This document shows, piece after piece, positions 11,601-23,288 of a stretch of DNA of 64,000 bases. The notes beneath the pieces were generated by a model. That model saw nothing but the letters and a program-made list of their open reading frames with translations. It searched no databases and was not told where the DNA came from. Position numbers and translations under genes: made by a program. The stretch's first letter is position 1. Every line of letters begins with the position of its first letter. Source of the DNA: Cyclaneusma minus (taxonomy: Eukaryota; Ascomycota; Leotiomycetes; Marthamycetales; Marthamycetaceae); assembly GCA_037179335.1 (NCBI GenBank), contig JAKZHN010000026.1:248001-312000 (forward strand). Reading direction: 5' to 3'.

Positions 11601-13198
11601 ATGTCGTGGTTTCGGGAAGCCCTGCTGGTGGCCCCAACCCCTGGCGCCTGCAATCTGGCTTTGTAGCTCGGACCGACCTCTGAACAGCATCCAGTCACAC
11701 TCGTCTGCTGTCGATCTCATAGATGTAATGCAACATAGCCATTGGATACATTTCGAAACGAGCATATCCAGTGACCAATTGCAATTATTGATCATATTAA
11801 CACACCGCAGCTAAATTGGCGCAAGCCAAGATCAAGCATAATGTGAGCCTCATTGAAGACGGCGGAAAATAACGACAGACATCCAGAAGACGGTCCGATG
11901 CCGGAGATGGCAGGAAAGAGCGGCAAAAAGTTGGTCGTTCCGGAATCCAGTAGGAGTCGAACAATTCCATTTTATTTCTCGACTGGCTTGGATTTTAAAA
12001 GCAGACAATTAGAGTGGCGTGTGTGGCTCAAATGGCCGGCTGATATTTATAGAAAGTGGAGCGTGCACTGACACTGAAACGGTCCCCTGCTTGTCCACTC
12101 ACGACGCCGCATTTTCTATCCAAGTGGCAGGACGTATGTCGTGTGTCTGATGTTTGGAGGTTTATGCCACGGCCCATCACCGAGCCAAATGATGGAGGCT
12201 CAATCTGATCTGACCATCGCCGCTCCGCGCGCAATGAGGCAGTGGCACAACGTACGGGTCCGTGTCTCGTATCTGCATGTCAAAAGCTAGAGTACCAAAG
12301 CTCTGATACCTATATAACTCGCCTGGATTGTCGCCAAGATGTCCTTCGAATTCTCGACATATCAAAGCCGAAAGGTCCAAAAGGACTCGGGGCTTCTTTT
12401 CCCGTAGAGCATTGACTCCTCCATGTCCTATTCATCTCTGCTTGCTCCCAGCCGGCCTGACCCCATTGACAGCAACCCTGCGAGACAGAGGCTACAAGGA
12501 AGGCAAGAAGTTGCAGCATTGATCGCAGAGATCACGGCCCAGCAGCCCGACGGCAATGACAGGCCAGGGGTGGGGCTCCAGGCTTTCGCGATTGCGAGCG
12601 GGTGGCAGGCCGTCATCGAAGGGCTATATGGCGAGCGGAGCAGATTGTCAGGTGAAGCATTGAAGCAGATGGCGTCGGTAGCGGAGCAGCAACCAAGCAA
12701 TAAGACAGTCTTCAAATTCAATAGCCAGACGTGCGGTGGTAGTTTATTGGCAGCGGGGAACAGCATGTCCACTTGAAATTTGGGACGGTGGACCGTGAGC
12801 TGGAGTCTGTGACGATGATGGAGGTGCCGAGGCGGGCTCGGGTGGTGCAAATTGGACATTCTGTAAGGCTAGGGCGACCTTCTAGAAGCAGTTGATGCGC
12901 TCGGCGTAGTCGCCAACAGCCCGCCAATGCGCAGGGGGCGCCGACCAGGGGCGCGAGCACTGAGCGCCGGCGTCAATCAATGTCCTGGGATTGAATAAAA
13001 ATAAAAATACACTTCCGCTAGCAGTAAGGCGCATTGCAAATAGCGACCGAACAAGGCAAGGAGCTACTGTAAGGTACGCAACAGCGTGATGGGGCCCGTT
13101 AGAGGCCTTTAGTCATGGCCGCGAGCTGCCTATGTGGCTGTCCCCTAATTAGCATTGCGGCCCTGGCAATAATATAGAAGGGCTGCCGGCCGTGCTAT
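8666..13198. other. 4.5 kb gene-poor region
   Basis: Only short, mutually overlapping ORFs of odd composition occur here (for example 11248-11814 plus and 12428-12859 minus). I cannot support any as a gene. It holds a repeat copy at 9246-9390, a small GGCCACGC tandem at about 9879-9899, and minor palindromes at 11070-11165. It is probably the deep upstream region of the C2H2 regulator plus old repeat debris. Confidence 0.45.
9246..9390. repeat. AT-rich repeat with GGAATATTCC units (copy 2)
   Basis: It contains AGTGATTGGGAATATTCC followed by AAGTGATCGGGAATAT, then an end resembling the right TIR of the 58 kb element (here GTGTCCAGATTCCATGC). It aligns along most of its length with 58200-58356, so I read it as a diverged copy of the same family. 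Confidence 0.55.
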
Positions 13199-15070
13199 AT
13201 GAAAAAGGCCCTCCCACGGCTCTCTAGAAGAACACCATCCAGACGCTCCTTCCCGCAGCAGTCTGTCCACGATCACGAATCACGGCTCCCCGTGCCCCTC
13301 GCATTGCAACATAGTGATCCTTCGCCGCCGTGCACGCTCGACCACCGCATCACATCGTCCAGCAGCCCCGGGACCGTCTGTTCACCGGCCCACCGCGACA
13401 TCCGGCATCGAGGCACACCAAGAAAGCGGACAAGAAGCTGAGCGTCCCCTTCGACCAGACGCGAGGCCAATCAGCAGCCGCGCCGGCCCAGCGAGCATTC
13501 CCCAGCAGTGCGACCACGTCACGGGTAAGAAAATCCTGCAACGGCCTCCTGTTTCTGCTAGACAGACCTGGGCCCCAGACAAGAGAAAATCAAGAGAAAA
13601 TTCTAATACCGCGTCTTCTTGTTCGTGCAGACTGCCGCCGCCTCCATTTGACAGCGTGTGTCGAGGACTCGCAAAGTCAGAGCGAAGGCAGCCTTTTAGC
13701 GCGAACCCTGCCGAGCGAGCGTCCTTGAGCCATTGGTGCGACCTCGAGAATTTCCAAACCACACTTCACCGCACCGTCTGTTGTCAGGCTTCTGCCGCAA
13801 CAACCACTACCCGTACGTCTCCTCCCTGCCTCAAGTGCCCGCTCGAGCAGTCAAGCTGGTGCCGAACAGCGCCCTGACCTCTGCCAGACTGTCAAGCCAG
13901 CCGCTGCGACCCAGCCGCCCAGCTCCCCGTTCGGTACCAAGCTTGACCTCTCCCCGTACGTGCACGTCGTCATTTCAACACCGACAACACACGCAGAATA
14001 GCCCCCTCTGCGCGGGCCATCGTCCGAGACACTGCTTCCTCTGCCCATGCTAACGTGCTATTCCGCAGGCCCCGGACTTTGTCCCTCATTGACGCCGCCT
14101 CTCGACAAGAGAGCCGTCACAGTGCCTTGACTCGATCTGGCGCGAAAATATTCCTGCGTTACGAGTCGTGTCGCCTGAGCACACTACAAACAAGTCTGCC
14201 CGCCACAACTACCAGCATCTCCCTCACCCTCCGCAAACCTTACTTGCCGGCCACTGCGAAATCTTCTGCCTCCCGTTCAACCTCGACTTGCTGAATTGAC
14301 AAGTCGCGTCTCGCCCGACGAACTACTGGCTCGTGCTTCAGGTACTGCAGCCCGCCGACGAGACCCTCATCTCCGCCCAAGCCACCCGTCCAGGCGCGCT
14401 GTGTTCTTTGTCGTCTTCGAAGGACATCCTGCCCGCTCCCACAAAAGAAATACGCTCGCCAGCGCCACCGAGCGACAAACGATCAGTCCGAGATACCTCT
14501 GCATCTAATCTCGCAGCAAACCTCGCGTCTGCTGTTTACTCTCCAGACACAGACGCCCCAGTTTACTCGCACACATACGGCCACTTGAGTCTCACCCAGA
14601 GAGTCAATTGCATCTACACGCAGACGATCCGCTGTCCTTGAACAAACTAGGTAAGCATACTCGCCATTGTGCAGCAGTTGTGTTGAAGCAAGAAATTGCT
14701 TAGCGTGAAGCAACCGGAACCGCGCTAGCAGCCTGCGGTGGCTACAGTGTCTTTGCAAACAATTCAAGATACCCAACTGACGCGTTTCCTGCAGCGAAGC
14801 TATACCCTAATTCCTCCATATACTTGTTGTGAGGCTGGCAATCTTTGATCCACCCTCGCCTCATCATTCGTATAGTCCATTATCTTCCGACCAGGCTCTG
14901 CAAAAAGCCTTCCGTCGTCGCGTTCCCGAAACAACTTAGCAAGTTGTTGTAAGACAACTTAGCACCCTTTCGTGCAGGTCCAAGATCTTGGACGAACGCG
15001 TGATCCGAGCGCCATCGACCTCATTAACCCCGGATCCCCTTGCACTTCCTACTTCGATCACAATTACAGC
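13199..15070 (+). promoter_or_regulatory. Long C-rich upstream/leader region of the C2H2 gene
   Basis: A cytosine-rich stretch with many short overlapping ORFs and several donor-like GTACGT/GTAAGA sites, which looks like a long, partly spliced 5' leader. The clearest candidate leader intron is 14651-14794 (donor GTAAGC, acceptor TTTCCTGCAG, AACTGAC branch-like site at 14775). Between 14795 and the start at 15071 I find no other ATG. A stem of 8 bp with a 3-base loop (AACAACTT-AGC-AAGTTGTT) lies at 14930-14948. This is inference from sequence only. Confidence 0.45.
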
Positions 15071-16482
15071 ATGGACCTCACCAGCATGCTGAACAGGAAA
15101 GGTGAAGCTGCCGCTGCAGCTGGTCCAGACCAGCAACTGCGCCAGCAGTTACAGGCTGCTGCGAACGGTCAGGCCATGTCAGAGGCCGGCTCACGTGCCG
15201 GCTCTCCACATGGCTCCGAGCATTCATATGCGAATGGACGAATGACTATGCGATATCCCTCTCCAACCGCTATGGGCCAATCTCCTCTCCCCATGCTCCC
15301 AGGCTACCATGCGCCGTACAATGGTCAGATGCCGCAACAGGACCCAAACCGAGCATCGGCCCGACAAACAGCTGGTGATGGAGCCGCAGTGAAGGCATTC
15401 CCTTGCAAGGACTGTGGCAAGGGTTTTGCTCGAAGAAGCGACTTGGCTCGCCATGGTCAGTTGATTGATAATGGAAATCTTTTGAATTCCTGCTAACCCA
15501 TATCACAGAGCGAATTCACAGTGGTGTCCGTCCGCACGTCTGTGACTACATCGATGACCATGGCAAAGCCTGTGGCAAACAGTTCATCCAGCGTTCAGCA
15601 CTGACAGTCCACGCTCGAGTGCACACTGGCGAGAAGCCCCACATGTGCGAGCGTTGCGGCAAGGTAAATCAGATGTCACTTCCCATGATCGTATTCAGCT
15701 AACATGTATGGCAGCCTTTCAGTGACTCGAGCTCTCTGGCACGCCACCGAAGAATCCACTCAGGCAAACGCCCCTACAAGTGCCCATACGCTGATTGCCA
15801 GAAGACCTTCACTCGCCGCACCACTCTTACTCGCCATCAGAACCACCATACCGGCACCGTGGAGGAAGCTGCAGCTGCAACAGCCGCCGCTCTTGCCACT
15901 CGCAACGGCAGCAACCGCGGTACCAGTCGTACAGGACGATCCGATGGTGAACAAGCCTCAAACCATGGATCCCCCGCATCGACACCCTCTCCAGGTCAAC
16001 ACCAAATGTCCATGTCACCGGCTCCTATGGGCCAAATGGCACCCCAGCGACAAGAGTACACCTACATGAACAATGCTGCTCTTCCCGTCCACCTGAGGGG
16101 AGACTACCAGGTTCCAAGTCAACAGGTTCCAGTCACTGCTGCATACATGAACAATGGCATGCGCCCAACTTCTCATCCAGGCATGTACGGCCCACCAAAC
16201 GTGCTCGAACCTCCAGCACATGCTGAGCGTCAAACAGCTAGTGCCAGCGGTAGCCCTCATATGTCTCATGCCGGATGGCAATCTCCGTCTCATGCGCAAT
16301 CTCCAGGACCGGCCCAGAACTACGTCTACCCCGATCCCGATCCCTACGGCAACCAAACGGCGCCTATGGGACAGATGTACTACAACGGCATGTCTCATAT
16401 CCGTCGACCTCAGAGCACCGAACCCGAGGCTTATGACAACAAGAATCGAGTGGCCAATGAGCTTTGGGCTGGCGGCCAGTAG
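15071..16482 (+). CDS. C2H2 zinc-finger transcription factor, four fingers
   Basis: Three exons: 15071-15455, 15509-15663 and 15715-16482 (introns 53 and 51 nt), giving 435 aa. The start MDLTSMLNRKG follows the leader; an in-frame extension upstream has no ATG nearby. Fingers run from about residue 112 to 235: finger 1 CKDCGKGFARRSDLARHERIH; finger 2 with C-terminal half CGKQFIQRSALTVHARVH; finger 3 CERCGKPFSDSSSLARH; finger 4 CPYADCQKTFTRRTTLTRH. Linkers (HTGEKPH, HSGKRPY) are of the DNA-binding type. Finger 2 is odd: nine residues separate its cysteines instead of two to four. The Ala/Gln-rich N terminus and the Pro/Gln/Met-rich C terminus look like activation or repression regions. Nuclear regulator; target unknown. 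Confidence 0.88.
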
Positions 16483-17629
16483 GCGCTGCTCTCATGTTCG
16501 CCATTTGGCCTGCTCTACAAGAATGCCACAAACCACTGTACCACAAGCCTTCTTGGCACACATTTGCTTCTTAGGTTTCTGCTACCTGTGCTTGATACCC
16601 TGTACACCTGTTGAATTCAGCGTTTCCTTCACCGTTATCGGACATTAATTGCACCACAAGCGACATGGGGTATCTGAGAGGTGCAACGTTGCCTTGCATC
16701 AGGTTTCCAGAAATCGAACGTCATGCGGGCTTCGGCCGGAGGTCGGGGTTCCATTTGTTTCCAAGGAGAGGCTTACTCATAGACAATGGTGTTCTGGGGG
16801 CGGCTGCAAAAGCCAGGACCCGTCGCTCGTCTTTTCTGAGTTTGTCCACAGCCATAGGTTGGCTGATTTGGAACCATTAATGCGGAGAGAGAAAGAGGAG
16901 GATTATGGCTTTACGAAGGTCCCGACTGCATTGGTCGAAAGGTGCATTAGGCTTGGCTTGGTGCATTTTGCATTGCTATTCGTGCGTCGTCTTTTTTTCT
17001 CGGAGGACTCTCCACGGGGTCTCACTTGCACCTCGATGAGATTGCTCGAGGCAACGAAGATATCAATTTGCTTGCTGTACGAAGAAATAATAGAACCAAA
17101 TGAAGTTTTAATGCATATCATGCCAAAGCGAGTGATGGTGATTCAATTGCAAATGGGAGATGAGTCTACATGTAGTGGTGAAAACGTCGTTGAGTCGGGA
17201 GTCGGTCCCTACTCTAGTATGTATGTTGTGCTCGGGACGGAATTGGCAGGTTCGGAATCACAGAATGTTCGACGTAGGCCCGAAGTTGATCAAGCGGTCT
17301 CTTAAATATCTACATGTATACTTGGTCACTGGTCAGGAAAATTAGACTGATCACTACTGGGCTGTCTCACCTCAAGACCAAGTCATCCTCGAGAATAAGT
17401 TGACTTGACCTTGCCATTCGATCGTTCTGTCAAAGGTTGTCTTCATTCTTCAAACCGAGCGCCAGTCTTTTGCACCGAGCTTTACTGACAGAAGCTCCAA
17501 GTTGTAATCAGACAACACATCGAGTTCAGATCTCAAACGGATCCTGGTATTCTTGATTTCAATAAACGCAAGCTCCTCACCAACGCCTTGCAGCACCATC
17601 AAAGCAGAAGCATACCCCACGCAGTAGGC
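16483..17629. other. Intergenic region between convergent genes
   Basis: 1.1 kb between convergent 3' ends. It should contain both 3' UTRs. An open frame at 16649-17305 (218 codons) has no recognisable domain and I do not call it. Confidence 0.45.
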
Positions 17630-18664
17630 CTAAAGCTTGGGGATAAACACAGGCGTGTTCTTCTTCCACTCCTGATAATCTTTCCGGTCCCCATACTTCT
17701 TGTCATATTTCTTCTCGCTCAACGGAATCCCGCTAACCTTGAACAGCAAAAACGTCACAAAGGCTGGAGAAACGCCGCACATCCCTAGAGCAAGTGCCTT
17801 CCCATAGAAAGTTCCTGCCAGCCCCATGCCCACCTGTCCCACGGTGCTAGTCAACACACCCGCAGATGCCACCGCGATACCTGTCCACAAGGTGCTTTCG
17901 CCAAAGTAGTTGGGATGTCGGGATTTGCTCCACAGGCCGCGAGTGAGGAAATCTTCGTCGTGCTTCTTTTGTTTCTTTTCTTGCACCCAGGCGTTCTTCT
18001 GTCGGTCGGCGAGGACTTCAAAGGTCAGGCCGCCGGCGTAGAGGAATAGGCCGGCGACATCGATAATGCCGACGGCGGGCAGCGTGGACAGGAGGGTGTG
18101 GGGGATGGAATTGAGGGCGAGCACGGGCATGAGGCAGAGAGTTACCCAGGTAGCCTGTGCCATGAAGGCGCCTAAGAACCTGGGTGGTGACTTCTTGATC
18201 TCGTCGAAGCGGGAATCTTTACCATCTGCCATAATTCGCTGGAATAAATAGGTGCCAACTATTGCTTATTAGTGCTTCTTCATGGTTTGGCAGCTGAGGA
18301 GCAACGCACGTCTGGTGGCCCAGATTGAGACAGCGGCGCTCAGCACCACTTGCCTCCAGTTCAAAGCATTGGGGCCCCCGGTGCCATTGAAAGCTGCTAG
18401 AAGACTCGGGAAGGCTGGCTTGGGGGTGCCGGCAAGGGTCGCAGCGGCGCGAGCACGAAGAGTGGGCAAGTACAAGCTTAAGGCGGTTGTTGCAACATAT
18501 GTCAGACTGCCGCTCAGATCGTAAAAACGTTCGGATTGGGCGAGAATGGAGGGGATGGCAACAGCGCCCTGAATGGCAAACACTGCAGCTACGGACGGGA
18601 CGAGGGTCTTCAAGAAAGGATTCCGGAAGTCGGTAGCACGGAGAAGCGTCGATAAGACGGTCAT
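17630..18664 (-). CDS. DUF1295 / steroid 5-alpha-reductase-like membrane protein
   Basis: Two exons on the minus strand, 18664-18310 and 18258-17630, giving 327 aa. The 51 nt intron has donor GTGCGT and branch ACTAAT shortly before acceptor CAATAG. This junction reads SIWATRLGTYLFQRI, which is the family's usual sequence before KDSRFDEIK. Several hydrophobic segments are present. The family hallmark near the C terminus is clear: LWSKSRHPNYFGE, then YDKKYGDRKDYQEWKKNTP. Proteins of this kind are integral ER-type membrane proteins related to steroid 5-alpha-reductases and isoprenylcysteine methyltransferases. The substrate here is unknown. An earlier acceptor would break the frame, so the exon join is well supported. 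Confidence 0.88.
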
Positions 18665-18916
18665 GGTGGAATATTCGGCCTTTCCTACTTTTGTGTCGGG
18701 TTGAAGGGAAGGAAAAGGTCAATTGGGATGACAGCAGACAGCCTCGCGATGGATGACGACTCGACTGGCTCGGCCAGCCAGCCGCGCCTGAGAAGTGTGC
18801 AATAATCAGAGAGGGAGAGTACCACCAGGGTCATATAGTCTTGCCGTATCGCAGATTTTGACAAATCCATATTCCCTAGCCCGAATTCGCATCTGCGTGC
18901 CATTTATTAATAACGA

Positions 18917-19438
18917 CTATGCTCCTTTCTCGTGGCCGGCCGTGGCTACCGCCAGTATCTCATCCTCCATGCCCTCGACCAGCTCTACTCGGATGCCGGC
19001 CTGCTCCAGCTTCGCGCGTCCCGTGTTTTCACCGACAAACTTCTCAGGCTCCTTGACACCAACGTAGACGGTCTTGATGGCCGTCTCCAGCTTCAGGATT
19101 CTCTCCACGCATGGGAGATTCCCACTGAGCCGTTTGCCGCAGGGCTCAACCGTGGTGTAGAGGACCGTATTTCTGGGTAGGATCTCCGCCAGTCCATCTT
19201 CCGGCAGCTTGTGCTGGTGTGCCAGTTTGAGGAGGCAGCACTGCTCTGCATGCGTGTTTCCGTCCAGCTCGAGGGTGTAGCCTGTAGCCAGAACGGTATT
19301 TGTATCGGCGTCCAGAAGGAGTGCTCCCACGCGGTAGTTGGTTGGCTTTGGCGGCGACAGTCTGGCTAGAGACAAGGCATATTGGATGTAGCCTCGGTGG
19401 TTGCCAGCCTCCACCATAGCCGGTTGCTTGCCTTCCAT
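18917..19438 (-). CDS. CDA-fold zinc deaminase (DRAP/dCMP deaminase-like)
   Basis: Single exon of 173 aa from the ATG at 19438 (MEGKQPAMVEAGNHRGYIQY). Further upstream there is only a TTG in frame. The cytidine-deaminase fold signatures are present: the HAE motif in GNTHAEQCCLLKLA (zinc His, catalytic Glu) and the PCxxC-type motif TVEPCGKRLSGNLPCVERIL. The wording TVEPC..RLSGN.PC..RI resembles the deaminase part of yeast Rib2 (riboflavin synthesis) more than dCMP deaminase. The protein is a lone deaminase domain without a pseudouridine synthase part. Divergent from the J-protein gene, with about 210 bp between starts. Substrate is not decidable from the sequence. Confidence 0.82.
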   Translation of the reverse strand: MEGKQPAMVEAGNHRGYIQYALSLARLSPPKPTNYRVGALLLDADTNTVLATGYTLELDGNTHAEQCCLLKLAHQHKLPEDGLAEILPRNTVLYTTVEPCGKRLSGNLPCVERILKLETAIKTVYVGVKEPEKFVGENTGRAKLEQAGIRVELVEGMEDEILAVATAGHEKGA

Positions 19439-19648
19439 GGGAGCTGATGAAATCCGATGCAATTGTCGAGAATCAATTGACGCTGGAGGCTTTGGTCAAT
19501 GTGTGGTGGCTGAAGTCAACCTGTTCTGCCGCAGCGCCGAGCTTCTGCCGCGATATAAGTCTCGTCGCGTCCTCCTTCCTCGAACGCGTCACATCTACTA
19601 CACACCCAACTCATCCTCCCCCAACATCTCCCAAGAAGCCCCAAGAAG
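19439..19648. promoter_or_regulatory. Shared divergent promoter, deaminase / J-protein
   Basis: 210 bp separates the two start codons on opposite strands, so the core promoters must share this interval. No specific site is identified. Confidence 0.5.
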
Positions 19649-20750
19649 ATGTCTTCACACGGCGAGGACGTCGATAGCGATCTCGAAAACGAGCTTCCCC
19701 AGCCGAACATCAACCCCTATGACGTCCTTGATATCCCCAAAACCGCGACCGCTGCTGAAGTGAAGAAGGCCTACTACCGCCTCGCTCTCAAGCACCACCC
19801 AGGTAAAATTGGACACTCTCCCAACTGAAACATCTTGCTGATGCTCCGTCCCAGACAAGGTCGAAGAGCACCTGAAGAACACCGCCCATGAAAGCTTCCA
19901 GAAGATCGCCTTTGCCTATGCCATCCTCAGCGATCCGGTGCGCCGCGAGCGTTTCGACAAGACCGGCTCCACGTCCGAGAGCCTCGCTGACAGCGATGGA
20001 TTTAACTGGTCCGAATACTACAGCCAGCAGTTCAAAGAGGTCATCTCCGAAGAAATCGAGAAGTTCGCCCACGAATACAAAGGATCGGAACAAGAGAAGA
20101 ACGACCTTCTGGAGGCCTACTCCTCTCATCAGGGTGACATGGATATGATCTACGAAGTGGTCATGCTGAGCAATGTATTGGAGGACGACGAGCGTTTCCG
20201 CAAGATCATCGATGCCGCGATCAAGGACAAGAAAGTGGAGCCTTACAAGCGTTACGTCAAGGAGACGAAGAAGGCAAGGGACGCTCGTGTGAAAGCTGCC
20301 AAGTCTGAGGCAGCAGAGGCTGAGGAGTACGCAAAGGAGCTGGGCGTTCATGACAAGCTGTTCGGCAAGAAACAGGGCAAGAAGGGCAGCAAGAAGGCCG
20401 ACGCAGAAGCAGACCTGCAGGCGCTGATCTTGGGAAAGAGTCGCGACAAACATCAGGACTTCATGGCCCAACTCGAGGCCAAGTACGCCCCCAAACCGAA
20501 GAAGGATCGGTCTGTCTCGAAGAAGCGCAAACTCAAGACCGAGAAGGAAGCAAAGAAGGCAAACAAGAAAGGCGAGGCCGAGGAACTCGAAGAGGATGAG
20601 TTCGAGGGATTCGATGACTTGAAGTTCGAAAACGAGCCGTCGGAAGAAGAATTCCAACGCGCCGCTGAGAAGGTCAAAGCCCACAAGGCAGCCTTCGATG
20701 CCAGGAACGGACCCGAGGGAACCCGCTCGTCCAAGCGCACAAAGCACTGA
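19649..20750 (+). CDS. J-domain protein, DNAJC9-like
   Basis: Two exons, 19649-19802 and 19855-20750 (intron 52 nt), giving 349 aa. The J domain spans about residues 23-90. The HPD tripeptide is rebuilt exactly across the intron (ALKHHP|DKVEEH). Helix IV is followed by RRERFDKTGSTSES. After the J domain come an acidic region, FNWSEYYSQQFKEVISEEIE, and an alpha-helical KDDERF/YKRYVKETKKAR region as in DNAJC9, an Hsp70 co-chaperone and histone chaperone. The C-terminal half is rich in Lys and Glu with basic clusters (SKKRKLKTEKEAKKANKK) likely to serve as a nuclear signal. The assignment to DNAJC9 rests on overall architecture. Confidence 0.87.
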
Positions 20751-21114
20751 AGTATGCCTGGGGATTCTTGAATTTATGAGGGCTGAAATAGCACAGGCGG
20801 GGCGTTTGCATATTTTCAAGGGGAGTTCGGGACCTGGCATCTATCCTCTGGGCATACATATAGCGGGATGCAGCATGGATAGGGGTTAGGGTACAATTAA
20901 GGGGCAAATGGGTGGCGTTCACGAACATGGATTTTAAGCTTGAATATTCCTGCGATGAAAGACGAAGCATCGTCTTTACAAACCACCAGCTCATTCGCAA
21001 ATACAAGTCGCAGATAAGCCAGATTTTTCTCTCAGTGCTGTCTTCGTGAACACAAGTTTGTACTTGAATTAGCCATAGCATGCATCCACCCGGCCAACAC
21101 CCCTTAAGCCTTCT
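20751..21114. other. Intergenic, convergent 3' ends
   Basis: 364 bp between convergent genes. Nothing recognisable beyond 3' UTRs. Confidence 0.5.
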
Positions 21115-21720
21115 TCAATTCCCCTGTCCAAAAGACCTGGCAATTCGACTCCTTACCATTGTGCCCCCCTTAATAGTCTGCAACACCACACAATACCTCT
21201 CCGTCAACTTAAGCAACGTCTCCAACTTCCCATCCAACTCCTCCCTCTCCTCATCCTCCATCTCCTCATCCCCCAAATCCACCTCAAAAAACACCCTCAC
21301 GTCAGTAAACCCCACCTTCGCCTCCCTATCAACTCCCAACGTGCCGCGAAAATCCAGATCTCCTTCTGCCCGCACTTCGCCTTTCCGGATCGGGATGGAA
21401 AGCGAATTGGCGACTGCTTTGAGCGTTACGCCGGCGCAGGCTACGAGCGCCTCCAGGAGCATGTCGCCGGAACAGAGCTGGGAGGAGAGGGAAGCGGATG
21501 GACCGCCGGCGAGGGGATGTAGACCCGCGATGCGGGAGGCGGCGGTGCCGGATGGGAGCTTGCAAGAGATGCTGGGGCCGTCGAGCGTGCCGGTGCTGGA
21601 GAGGGTGATGCGAGCTGAAGAGGGGTCATTTTTGTACTGGGCTTTGAGGGGCGCTTGTAGGTCGCGGAGGGAGGTGGATTGGAGGTTTTGAGGGTCGGGG
21701 TGCTGGTGAGAGTGAGACAT
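21115..21720 (-). CDS. OsmC-family protein (organic hydroperoxide detoxification type)
   Basis: Single exon of 201 aa from an ATG at 21720. OsmC/Ohr proteins are thiol peroxidases that use two conserved cysteines. Both are visible: Cys in LLEALVACAGVTLKAVA, and Cys in KLTERYCVVLQTIKGG, spaced about 70 residues apart as in the family. The GGPSASLSSQLCSGDMLLEA helix region and the beta strands FTDVRVFFEVDL also fit. There is an additional Cys at CSGDM. A run of about ten acidic residues (DLGDEEMEDEEREELDGK) sits between the two halves. No targeting signal is obvious, so cytosol is likely. Confidence 0.85.
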   Translation of the reverse strand: MSHSHQHPDPQNLQSTSLRDLQAPLKAQYKNDPSSARITLSSTGTLDGPSISCKLPSGTAASRIAGLHPLAGGPSASLSSQLCSGDMLLEALVACAGVTLKAVANSLSIPIRKGEVRAEGDLDFRGTLGVDREAKVGFTDVRVFFEVDLGDEEMEDEEREELDGKLETLLKLTERYCVVLQTIKGGTMVRSRIARSFGQGN

Positions 21721-22123
21721 GGTTGCGATTGTGCTAGATTTGTATGGGGAGCTTGACGAGAAAGGGTGACTGTTGAGTACTGGGAGGCCGTATTTTATTG
21801 GAGTACGGAAGGACTTGGGGTTATTGTACTACTTCCTGTTGATTGGGGATAGGCAACAAGAATTGTAACTTGTACCTACATACTCGTGACACTTTAGTCT
21901 GGATCTACCCCGCGACCCGTGTGGCTTAGAGTTCATCCTTTTGGCCGCACGGATATGGAGACTGGTACTAGAGACGGATGAGGGACTGGACAGTACACAG
22001 ATCGCAGTGCGGTTCGCATGTGACATGGATAATCATGTGTGGTCTTAGCTGAAGCTTGTCAGTGTTCCTGTAGGCTAACCTCCATGGAACGCTGAATGCG
22101 ATAAACTAGCCTGTGTGAACCTC
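21721..22123. other. Intergenic, OsmC promoter and FBP1 3' end
   Basis: About 400 bp. Holds the OsmC upstream region and the 3' UTR of the FBPase gene. No other feature seen. Confidence 0.5.
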
Positions 22124-23288
22124 CTATTTCTTCTGGTGCTTCGCATGCACCGCCTTGACCTTCTCCATCTCATCCCAGCTTCCCATAAAAATTCCAGATC
22201 GGTCGTGGATGTGCTCAGGCACGACCTCCATCATGCGCTCCATCTTGCTATTTAACGCTTGTCCACCCGCTGTGTGTTGTCAATAGGCGTTCACTCAGAC
22301 AACAAGGGCAGGTAATGACACGTACCGTTCTCAAAAACCTGAGCCATTGGAGCACATTCGTAGAGAATACGCAACTTTCCCTTTGGACTCTTCTTGTCCG
22401 CTGGGTAGGCAAAGATACCGCCATAGAGCAGGGTTCGGTAAGCATCAGCAACCATACTACCGATATATCTTGCGCTGTAAGGCTTGCCGCCTTCTTGTGG
22501 GTACTTCAACGAGTCAAAGTACTCCTTGACATGGTCCTCCCAGTATAATGAGTTTCCCTCGTTAACCGAGTAGATCGCTCGTGACTTGGGTATCCGCATA
22601 TCAGGATGAGTGAGAATGAACTCGCCCAGAGAACTGTCCAGCGTGAAGCCGTTGACAGTGCCCTCCTTCATTGTAATGACGAGCTGCGCACTCGCACCAT
22701 ACATGGTAAAGCCGGAAGCAATCAGCTCGGTACCTGGCTTAAGTAAGTCTTCTTTTGTGCCAGTGCTGTCGTCGGCCAGCTTGTGGATTCCGAAGATCGT
22801 GCCCACGGAAACACCAGCATCCAGGTTTGACGATCCATCGATTGGATCACATGCCACTGCGTACCGAGCTTTCTTGTTCTCGTTGGGAAAGAAGATGGCG
22901 TTTTCCTCTTCTTCGGACACAACCACGGCACACTTGCCTGAAGAGCGCATGGCGGCTATGAACAGGTCATTACCAATAACATCGAGCTTCTTCTGCTCAT
23001 CTCCGGTGGTGTTTGAGGAGCCGGCAAGCCCAGTAAGGTTGATGAGGGAGGCGCGGCGAATGTAGTAGGCGATGGACTTGAAGGAGAATTGGAGGGCGTG
23101 GCAAAGGAGTCTATGAGTGACGTCAGTTAAGGGCTTCGTCCTTGAGATGGGATGGAAGCATACGTGAAATCTCCCGTGGCCTCGCGGTGCTTGGCTTGTT
23201 CTTCAGTCAGGAATCGGGTCAGGGTGACAATGTTGGTGTTGATCGCCTCTTGCGAGACAGGAGGAGGAGCTTCGCCGTTGGTCGCCAT
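22124..23288 (-). CDS. FBP1: Fructose-1,6-bisphosphatase
   Basis: Three exons on the minus strand: 23288-23164, 23110-22326 and 22269-22124 (introns 53 and 56 nt), giving 351 aa, the normal family length. The enzyme hydrolyses fructose 1,6-bisphosphate to fructose 6-phosphate in gluconeogenesis (cytosol). Metal and phosphate-site motifs are intact: VVSEEEENAIFF, then the signature CDPIDGSSNLDAGVSVGTIF, and the substrate-loop segments GYT-like SARYIGSMVADAYRTLLYGG and LYECAPMAQVFENAGGQA. The start MATNGEAPPPVSQEAINTN is the first ATG. In yeasts this gene is repressed by glucose; I did not find convincing sites for that here. Confidence 0.96.

Noticed and set aside
13061..13079. 15-base match GCTACTGTAAGGTAC between about 3213 and 13063
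   Set aside because: A few 15-mers are expected to match by chance in 64 kb, and the similarity does not extend beyond the match.
19788..20840. 350-codon minus-strand ORF across the J-protein gene
   Set aside because: Antisense shadow of a Lys/Glu-rich gene; leucine-rich only because it complements those codons.
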